From positions 3,029,001-3,093,000 of the forward strand of contig NZ_BLPF01000001.1 of assembly GCF_011764425.1 (NCBI RefSeq): a stretch of DNA of 64,000 bases, written 5' to 3'. The position numbers and the translations under genes were made by a program. How positions within the stretch are numbered: the first letter of the stretch is position 1; every line of letters starts with the position of its first letter. Under the pieces are notes generated by a model, which was not told the DNA's origin, made no database searches, and saw nothing but the letters and a program-made list of their open reading frames with translations. This stretch comes from Phytohabitans houttuyneae (GTDB taxonomy: Bacteria > Actinomycetota > Actinomycetes > Mycobacteriales > Micromonosporaceae). Below are positions 58,167 to 64,000 of the stretch, in pieces.

Positions 58167-59930
58167 CTAGCGGCTCGCCGCCGTCCCGTCGGTCCCCCGT
58201 ACGGGCACGAGCCACCGAGCCAGTGCGATCGGGTCGGGCGGCGATTCGCCGGATTCGCGTAGGTGGCGGTGCACCGCGAGACACAGCTCCGGAAAGTCCA
58301 GCAGCCTCGGCTCCTGCCGCTGGCAGGCAAGCGACAGGCCGATCCAGGCATCGAGACGGTCCGGGTCCGCGGCCACCTCGGCCGCGTAGGCATCGCGCGC
58401 TGCCGCGAGATCTCCGCCGGCCAGCGCGAGATCCGCGGGCGTCGCATTTGGTACGAGGCTCGCCAGTCCCGCCGGGTCGGACACGAGACCCGCGAAGCGG
58501 CTCGGATCGAGCACGCGCAGCTGGACGAGGTCGAGCCGCACGCTCTGCGCCAGCGCTCGCGGCCTCGGCTCCACGCCGATCTCCACCGTCTCGACCGGAC
58601 AGTCCAATCCGGACCGCCACGCGTCAGCCAGCCGTGCCACGGCCTCCGGCGCGGGGCGGGCGTTGCGCAGCCGCCAGCCGACCCAGTGGTCCTCGGCCGC
58701 CTCGCGGGCCAGCTCGACCGTCCCGGCCGGCGCCGGCTCCGCCTGCCAATCGCGCTGCACCGCGCGCAGCCGGGACAGCAGGTGCCGCCCCACCGCGGTG
58801 AAGCGGTCCGACTCCTCCAGCACCCCGAGCGTGCGCCACACGCGGTCGCGCCACCGCACGAACTCCACCTGCGCGTACCGCGCGCGTCCGCCGCTGAGCA
58901 CCCGCCGCTGCACCCGCCAGAAGTCGGTCACGCCGTGAAACGCGTACACCCCTTGGAGCAGCGCGCCGAGCGGCCGGGGGTCGTCGCGCCAGGGTGCGTA
59001 GTAGCGGGGCCGGTCGTCGCGCTCGTACAGCGGCACGAGGTCGATGAGCGCGCCGAGCTTCGCGTGCTGGAACTCGTGCAGCAGCCCCACGGCGAGCGCG
59101 ACGCCGTCGGCCGGCCGGGTCAGCGACACCGCCCCGAACGCGTCCATGCTCGTCACGTTGACGCCGAGGTTGGTCCGCTCGGTGTGCAGCGGCACCAGCG
59201 TGACGAGGCCGGTCGCAATCGCCTCGGCGTACCGGCGGTGGTGTGCGGTAAGCATCGGCCACGCCTCGTCGAGCAGGTGCTGCCACCGCTCGACCTCCGC
59301 GCCGCCGCACCGGCCGGCCGCTGACAGGCGGTGGCAGTCGCGGAACGGGTCGATGTCGTCGAGGCGGACCCGCAGCTCCAGCTCGTCGGCCTTGCAGTGC
59401 AGGACGCGAAGCTCCTGCCAGCCGGTGCCGGCACCGGCGACCACCGAGCCGACCGTGAGGCGCCCACCGGCGTGGCGCACGGCGACGTCGCCCTCGCCGC
59501 TCACCCGTGCCCGGCCGAGCGTGGGCAGCATCAGCCAGCCGTCCCTGGCCAGAAGGTCCACTGTGAACTCCAGCCCGGCCCGGACCGCCGCCGCCGCGGC
59601 GACTGCCCCGAGGTGCGCCAGGTCGGCCTCGATCGGGTGCGCCCCGCTCCAGGCGCCACGCAGCCGCCGCAGCGACGACGCCAGCCACGCGCCGACGTGC
59701 GGCTCGGCCAGCGCATCCGTCACCGCGCCGGGCGAGCGGCGCTGCGCGTCGACCAGCAGCGCGTAGTAGTCGTCGAGGCGGGGCGAAGGTGCGGCGTCGA
59801 GGAGCGTGCGGAGCAGCAGCAGCCGCTTGCTCACCTGGCCGGCGCGCAACCGGCCGATGGCCTCGGCGTCTCCGTACCCCGCGCCGAGCGAGTCCACCAT
59901 GGACTGTGTGAGGCTGTGCACGGCTGTCAT
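58167..59930 (-). CDS. HEXXH-motif RiPP-associated enzyme (fxs-type)
   Basis: A 587-residue protein with HEFQH at residues 285-289 (LLHEFQHAKLG), the motif that defines the HEXXH family found with fxs radical-SAM genes. A C-terminal region (about 520-560) has TPR-like helices (DLAAARDAYAAEVAADPDRL). The fold is unlike classic proteases: recent work on RiPP HEXXH proteins describes 2-oxoglutarate/iron-dependent beta-hydroxylation rather than proteolysis, so the motif probably binds iron. ATG 59930 overlaps the radical-SAM stop by 4 bp (ATGA). It probably hydroxylates or otherwise edits the cross-linked precursor. Exact site unknown. Confidence 0.85.
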   Translation of the reverse strand: MTAVHSLTQSMVDSLGAGYGDAEAIGRLRAGQVSKRLLLLRTLLDAAPSPRLDDYYALLVDAQRRSPGAVTDALAEPHVGAWLASSLRRLRGAWSGAHPIEADLAHLGAVAAAAAVRAGLEFTVDLLARDGWLMLPTLGRARVSGEGDVAVRHAGGRLTVGSVVAGAGTGWQELRVLHCKADELELRVRLDDIDPFRDCHRLSAAGRCGGAEVERWQHLLDEAWPMLTAHHRRYAEAIATGLVTLVPLHTERTNLGVNVTSMDAFGAVSLTRPADGVALAVGLLHEFQHAKLGALIDLVPLYERDDRPRYYAPWRDDPRPLGALLQGVYAFHGVTDFWRVQRRVLSGGRARYAQVEFVRWRDRVWRTLGVLEESDRFTAVGRHLLSRLRAVQRDWQAEPAPAGTVELAREAAEDHWVGWRLRNARPAPEAVARLADAWRSGLDCPVETVEIGVEPRPRALAQSVRLDLVQLRVLDPSRFAGLVSDPAGLASLVPNATPADLALAGGDLAAARDAYAAEVAADPDRLDAWIGLSLACQRQEPRLLDFPELCLAVHRHLRESGESPPDPIALARWLVPVRGTDGTAASR

Positions 59931-61081
59931 GCCGGCCGCTTCAGCCGCTCGACATCCGCGCGCAGCCGGTCCGCCGCATGGGTGATGAGCCGCTGCAGGT
60001 CGGCGCAGTAGACCGACGGGTTGCCGAACCCACCACCGGGTCGGTAGCGGTGCGGGTAGTAGCCGCCGCCGCAGACCCGGTGCAGCGCGCACGAGCGGCA
60101 GGTGGCGGAGAGCGCCGCCACGCCGATCTGGCGCGCCTTGACCGCCGGGTGGCGCAGCGCCTCGTCGAGATCGTTGGCGAAGACGTCGAGCCCCGTGTCC
60201 ACCGCGCCCGGGTACGCCGAGCGGAGCGTGTCCACCTGCTCGTAGGAACCGTCCACATTGACCACGAGCGTGGCGACCGGGCTCAGTCCCACCACCTCGG
60301 TGTGGCTCTGTCCACCCAGGACGAGGTTGAGCACCTCTTCGAAGAAGCGCACGCGGGTCTCCCGCACCGGCGCTCCGTACCACCTGTCGAAGGCGGCCAC
60401 GAGCCACTCGCCGTAGGGCGCATCCGCTCCACCGCCCCAGCCGGGTGGCGGGCTGCCCCAGTTGGCGTGGGGCAGCAGAAAGTCGACCATCGGCGGCTGG
60501 TAGGCCAGCAGCGCCTCGTAGGTGGCCACCGGGTCGTTGGCCAGGTCCACAACGGACAGGATTCCGGCGTACGCGGCGGGGCGGTCCCGCAGGCGTCGCA
60601 ATGCGGCGTCGACCGCGTCGAAGCTGCTGCGCCCGTTCGCGTACCGGCGGTGGCGGTCGGTCGCGACCCGGTCGCCGTCGAGTGAGACACCGACCCGGAT
60701 GCCCGCACCGGAGAGCACCTCCAGCGCGTCGGCGGTCAGCAGCACGCCGTTCGTCTGCACGAGAACGTCCACTGTGGTCGGCGCCGGCACGCGGGCGCGC
60801 AGGCGGTCGGCGACCCCGGCGAGCCGGTCGGCGCCCAGCAGCATGGGCTCGCCGCCGTGCAGCACGACGCGCAGCTGCGGGATGCCGTGCGCCGTGGCGT
60901 GTTCGGCGATCCGCCGGCAGGCGGCGTCGAGCACGTCGTCGCTCATCACCGCGGTCGCCGCGCGCCAGCTCTTGTCGGCCAGCTCGTACATGTAGCAGTA
61001 GTCACAGGCGAGGTTGCAGCGCGAATGCACCTTCAGGACGAACTCCCGGAAGGGAGTCGGCCGCCAGGTGATCCCGCGCAT
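59927..61081 (-). CDS. FxsB-family radical SAM/SPASM cyclophane synthase
   Basis: A 384-residue enzyme. The radical-SAM cluster motif CNLACDYC has Cys22, Cys26 and Cys29, followed by YMYELADKSWRA, typical of FxsB. HGGEPMLLG is the SAM-binding GGE motif. The C-terminal SPASM-type Cys set includes CRSC, VCGGGYYPHRY and YC, for auxiliary iron-sulfur clusters. FxsB enzymes form a three-residue cyclophane by joining an aromatic side chain to a residue two positions later in the precursor. It starts 5 bp after the precursor stop and is coupled to the HEXXH gene by ATGA. Confidence 0.93.
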   Translation of the reverse strand: MRGITWRPTPFREFVLKVHSRCNLACDYCYMYELADKSWRAATAVMSDDVLDAACRRIAEHATAHGIPQLRVVLHGGEPMLLGADRLAGVADRLRARVPAPTTVDVLVQTNGVLLTADALEVLSGAGIRVGVSLDGDRVATDRHRRYANGRSSFDAVDAALRRLRDRPAAYAGILSVVDLANDPVATYEALLAYQPPMVDFLLPHANWGSPPPGWGGGADAPYGEWLVAAFDRWYGAPVRETRVRFFEEVLNLVLGGQSHTEVVGLSPVATLVVNVDGSYEQVDTLRSAYPGAVDTGLDVFANDLDEALRHPAVKARQIGVAALSATCRSCALHRVCGGGYYPHRYRPGGGFGNPSVYCADLQRLITHAADRLRADVERLKRPA

Positions 61082-61086
61082 GCCGC

Positions 61087-61260
61087 TCAGCCGATGGCGG
61101 CGTTCCAGCCGGCGACCGCGTCCTGTGGGCGGTCGATGTCGTCGAGGATGCGGCGCAGCGACTGGCCGAACGCGGAGCCGTCGAGCCCGCGTAGGTCGAC
61201 CAAACTGATCGCATTGAGATCAATAAGGTCAAACTGGCTGTCGTCGGCGGTGGCATCCAT
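61087..61260 (-). CDS. Fxs-type RiPP precursor with atypical GWNAAIG terminus
   Basis: A 57-residue peptide from ATG 61260 (61 from ATG 61272). The leader has the fxs pattern (FDLIDLNAISLVDLRGLD, then SLRRILDDIDRP). The expected FxSxx C-terminal pentapeptide is absent: it ends DAVAGWNAAIG, so Trp replaces Phe, Ala replaces Ser and one extra Gly follows. W-N-A could carry a Trp-Ala cyclophane; that is inference. It is first in a tight operon with the radical-SAM, HEXXH and lipoprotein genes and divergent from thrC. The start is uncertain: neither ATG has a well-spaced ribosome site. Confidence 0.82.
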   Translation of the reverse strand: MDATADDSQFDLIDLNAISLVDLRGLDGSAFGQSLRRILDDIDRPQDAVAGWNAAIG

Positions 61261-61397
61261 CCCGGCCGGCATCCCTCTGTGGACGATATTGCGTGTCGAC
61301 GGCAGTCCAGCCGGACAGCGTCCTTGGCGTCGCCAACCTACTCCGCCGTTCAGTCAACGTCCAGACACGACGGTGCGTGTCGAGCGAAGATTGCCTG

Positions 61398-62564
61398 GTG
61401 ACCGCCTCGTATCTCACTCACCTGGAATGCCCCCGCTGCGGAAACCACCATGCCGCCGACCGCCCGCAGAACCTCTGCTCGTGCGGCTCGCCGCTGCTCG
61501 CGCGGTACGACCTCGCAGCCGTTCGAGCCGTGGTCGAGCCGGCCACGATCGCCACTCGACCGGCGGACCTGTGGCGCTATCGCGAGCTGTTGCCGGTCCG
61601 CGACACTGCGCACATCGCGACGCTCGGTGAGGGCTGGACTCCGCTGCTTCCCGCGGCGCGGTACGGCGCGCGGATCGGCCTGCCACGGCTGCTCGTCAAG
61701 GACGAAGGGCTCGTGCCGACCGGTTCCTTCAAGGCTCGCGGCGCGGCCGTCGGCGTATCGCGGGCGCGCGAGCTGGGCGTCCGGCACGTGGCGATGCCGA
61801 CAAACGGCAACGCTGGTGCGGCATGGGCGGTCTACGCGGCTCGAGCCGGGCTGCGGGCGACGATAGCGATGCCGCTCGCGGCACCCGCGATCACGCGTAA
61901 GGAATGCGTGGTGGCGGGCGCGGAACTCCACCTTGTGGACGGCCTGATCGGTGACGCCGGCCGCCTCATCGCCGGGCTCGTCGGCGCCGAGGTCTTCGAC
62001 GTCTCCACGCTCAAGGAGCCGTACCGCCTCGAAGGCAAGAAGACGATGGGGTACGAGCTCGCCGAGCAGCTCGGCTGGCGGGTGCCGGACGTCATCCTCT
62101 ACCCCACCGGCGGCGGTGTGGGGCTGATAGGCATTCACAAGGCGCTCGGCGAGCTGCGCGAGCTGGGCTGGATCGGCGACAAGCTGCCCCGGCTGGTGGC
62201 CGTGCAGTCCACCGGCTGCGCGCCGATCGTCGCCGCGTTCACGGCCGGCGCCCGGCGGGCCGAGCCCTGGCCGGACGCGCACACTGTCGCGTTCGGCATC
62301 ACGGTGCCCGCGCCGCTGGGTGACGAGCTGATCCTCGACGCGCTCTACGCCACCGGCGGCACGGCCATCGCCATCGACGACACGGATCTGCTGGCCGACC
62401 TGCGCGCGTTCGGTGCCGACGAGGGGCTGTGGCTCTGCCCCGAGGGCGCCGCGTGCCTGACCGCCGCCCGCGCGCTGCGCGCCTCCGGCTGGCTGAGCGA
62501 GGACGAGGAGGTCGTGGTGTTGAACACCGGCACGGGCCTCAAGTACCCGGATAGCGTGGCGTGA
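61398..62564 (+). CDS. thrC: Threonine synthase
   Basis: A 388-residue PLP fold-type II enzyme that converts O-phosphohomoserine to threonine. The N-terminal zinc-ribbon-like Cys pairs (CPRCG and CSCG) mark the threonine synthase subgroup seen in actinobacteria and archaea. The PLP Lys is Lys112 (GSFKARGA), the phosphate loop PTGGGVGL and the cofactor Asn in PTNGNAGAAW. Start GTG 61398 is chosen by homology; an in-frame GTG at 61377 is another option. A related role as a diaminopropionate-type or cysteine synthase-like PLP enzyme is less likely. Confidence 0.9.
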   Translation: MTASYLTHLECPRCGNHHAADRPQNLCSCGSPLLARYDLAAVRAVVEPATIATRPADLWRYRELLPVRDTAHIATLGEGWTPLLPAARYGARIGLPRLLVKDEGLVPTGSFKARGAAVGVSRARELGVRHVAMPTNGNAGAAWAVYAARAGLRATIAMPLAAPAITRKECVVAGAELHLVDGLIGDAGRLIAGLVGAEVFDVSTLKEPYRLEGKKTMGYELAEQLGWRVPDVILYPTGGGVGLIGIHKALGELRELGWIGDKLPRLVAVQSTGCAPIVAAFTAGARRAEPWPDAHTVAFGITVPAPLGDELILDALYATGGTAIAIDDTDLLADLRAFGADEGLWLCPEGAACLTAARALRASGWLSEDEEVVVLNTGTGLKYPDSVA

Positions 62565-62688
62565 GCGAGCGAGTTGGCGCGGCGGCGTCTGGACGGAGCC
62601 GTCCCGCCGACGAAGTCGGGGTTTCGGGGTGGCGGAGGAAGACGTCGCCTTCAGCGCCGCACGAGCGAGCGAACCAGGAGGCAGAGAG

Positions 62689-63474
62689 ATGACACGGATC
62701 TTGATCACGGGTGCGTCGGACGGGCTCGGGCGGGCGCTCGCGTTCGCCCTGGCCGAGCGGGGGTACGAGCTCATCCTGCACGGCCGCGACGCCGGCCGTC
62801 TCGCCGAGGTGGCCGACCGGACCGGCTCCCGGGCGATCCAGGCCGACCTCTCCTCGCTGGCCGAGGTGCGCCGGCTCGCCGGCGAGGTCGAGGGTGACCT
62901 GGACGTGCTGGTCAACAACGCGGGCGTCGGCTTCGGCGCACCCGGCGCGCCCCGGGAGCTCTCGGCGGACGGTTACGAGCTGCGGCTGGCCGTCAACTAC
63001 CTCGCGCCGTACCTGCTGACCCAGCTCCTGCTCCCGCGCCTGAAGCGGGCCGCGCCGTCCCGGATCGTCAACGTGGCCTCGATCGGGCAGCGACCGTTCG
63101 ATGTGGACGATCCGATGATGGAGCGCGGCTACGACGGCACCGAGGCGTACCGGCGGGCGAAGCTGGCCCTCATCGCGTACACCTTCGACCTGGCCGACGA
63201 GCTCGCCGGCACCGGCGTGACCGTCAACTGCCTGCACCCGGCGACGCTGATGCCGACGACGATGGTGGTACAGGCCGGCACTGGCCACGTCGACACGCTC
63301 GAACGAGGGCTCCAGGCGACGCTGCGGCTCGTCGTCGATCCGCGGCTCGCGGGCGTGACCGGCCGTTTCTTCGACCGCGAACGCGAGGCGCGGGCCCTGG
63401 ACCAGGCCTACGACCCGGACTTTCGCAAGCGTCTCCGGGAGCTCACCGAGTCGCTAGTCTCGGCACGGGCGTGA
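62689..63474 (+). CDS. SDR family oxidoreductase
   Basis: A 261-residue SDR. TGASDGLGRA (cofactor loop) begins near residue 7, VNNAGVGFG holds the NAG motif, catalytic Ser lies in VNVASIG and the YxxxK in AYRRAKLAL. It is of the retinol dehydrogenase/DltE-like type. The ATG at 62689 has AGGAGG upstream; the frame open to 62629 has no such site. It follows thrC by 124 bp and its 3' end overlaps the convergent partial gene by 32 bp. Substrate not predictable. Confidence 0.88.
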   Translation: MTRILITGASDGLGRALAFALAERGYELILHGRDAGRLAEVADRTGSRAIQADLSSLAEVRRLAGEVEGDLDVLVNNAGVGFGAPGAPRELSADGYELRLAVNYLAPYLLTQLLLPRLKRAAPSRIVNVASIGQRPFDVDDPMMERGYDGTEAYRRAKLALIAYTFDLADELAGTGVTVNCLHPATLMPTTMVVQAGTGHVDTLERGLQATLRLVVDPRLAGVTGRFFDREREARALDQAYDPDFRKRLRELTESLVSARA

Positions 63475-64000
63475 GCCGCGCGCGGCTCGGCAGCCGCCCC
63501 GCGGCCAGCGCCCGGGCCCGGTCGGTGACGGCCGTCCTGGCGCCCACGAAACACAGGTCTGGCTGCTGCTCGCGGACGGCGTCGATGCGCGGCCTGAAGT
63601 CGGCGGGGCTCGCCACACCGATCCGCACCGCCCGCCGCACGAAGTCGTCTTCGTCGATGAGCACGAGGTCGACGTCGCCGTAGCGGGCCAGGTAACGCGG
63701 CATCACCTCGCCGCGCATCCAGCTCGACCGGCACACCATCTCGTTGTTGACCGGGAAGACGCGGGGACGGATGAAATGCGCCTTGACGGCCGACGCGACG
63801 TCGAGCAGGCGCTCCGGCCGGTCTTCGCGCTCCAGCACGCGCCACATCAGGTCGCGGAAGAGTCGGGCGAACTCGGCGCGGAACACCAGCGGGTCGGGCG
63901 TGCCCGTGCCGTGGAACTCGCGGGCCAGCCGGCGGGCCCGGCCGCGCCACGGCTCGGCGCGGAGCCTGAAGCCAAGCACCCGGGAGACCGTGTCGGGGAT
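63443..64000 (-). CDS. Unidentified protein, 5' end cut by window edge
   Basis: The frame is open from the right window edge (reading IPDTVSRVLGFRLRAEPW) to a stop at 63443, giving 185 residues of the C-terminal part of a protein. It contains FRAEFARLFRDLMWRVL, a stretch VDLVLIDEDDFVRRAVRIG that resembles an acidic nucleotide or sugar-binding site, and an Arg-rich tail. I do not recognise the family. It overlaps the convergent SDR gene by 32 bp. The true start lies beyond the window. Confidence 0.55.
   Translation of the reverse strand: MPDTVSRVLGFRLRAEPWRGRARRLAREFHGTGTPDPLVFRAEFARLFRDLMWRVLEREDRPERLLDVASAVKAHFIRPRVFPVNNEMVCRSSWMRGEVMPRYLARYGDVDLVLIDEDDFVRRAVRIGVASPADFRPRIDAVREQQPDLCFVGARTAVTDRARALAAGRLPSRARLTPVPRLATR

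Overview
This 64 kb window is high-GC actinobacterial DNA with many GTG starts (and one TTG), purine-rich ribosome binding sites and long antisense shadow reading frames. The gene set points to the Micromonosporaceae or a near relative, although no rRNA or marker gene here settles the genus. It includes a fused Kgd with a DUF6104-like partner, LysX, an MprAB/PepD-like trio, secreted CBM2 glycosidases, an fxs-type RiPP locus, and dispersed hairpins built on TTGATCAGGGAGTT.

Layout. 1-3.4 kb: MFS exporter (cut by the left edge), three small membrane proteins and a FabG-like reductase. 3.6-10.3 kb: a polysaccharide-use island with two LacI regulators, two adjacent CBM2-GH18 chitinases and a GH16-CBM6 beta-glucanase. 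Its promoters carry visible palindromic operators. 10.3-21.3 kb: short YidC paralogue with a DUF6412-like gene, Nei-type glycosylase, YbdK-like ligase, LysX, an arginine/ornithine pair (DDAH-like and RocD) and an FHA protein. 21.4-26.1 kb: pterin dehydratase, CDF transporter, desaturase, CutA, acyltransferase and patatin. 26.2-29.3 kb: Ser/Thr kinase and a third chitinase. 29.3-35.7 kb: frameshifted sugar-ABC ATPase, a RiPP-leader-like protein with calcium-type repeats, a Cys-rich mini-protein and a PqqD/M50/cNMP/FecR-like membrane protein. 36-41.8 kb: response regulator, histidine kinase and HtrA protease, then PadR and DUF4097. 41.8-45.4 kb: ornithine-lipid-type acyltransferases and an ABC exporter. 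45.5-52.6 kb: Kgd, DUF6104-like, pirin, and a DUF3311/sodium-solute symporter pair. 52.8-57 kb: GH10 xylanase divergent from a CE4-CBM2 esterase, then an SDR/TetR pair. 57-61.3 kb: a tight minus-strand operon of RiPP precursor, radical-SAM/SPASM enzyme, HEXXH enzyme and a beta-helix lipoprotein. 61.4-64 kb: threonine synthase, an SDR and an unidentified gene cut by the right edge.

Most promising for new biology: (1) the fxs-like operon, whose precursor ends in GWNAAIG instead of the expected FxSxx terminus and which carries a lipoprotein gene 9 bp downstream; (2) the 30.7-35.7 kb locus pairing a RiPP-leader-like, calcium-repeat protein with an M50 intramembrane protease fused to PqqD-like, cyclic-nucleotide-like and FecR-like parts; (3) a chitinase promoter whose 17-bp spacer holds a 12-bp palindrome, present twice 21 kb apart with near-identical CBM2 modules but different catalytic domains. 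Caution: three otherwise intact genes carry four -1 frameshifts, each repaired by one extra base in a G/C run, so sequencing error is a serious possibility.
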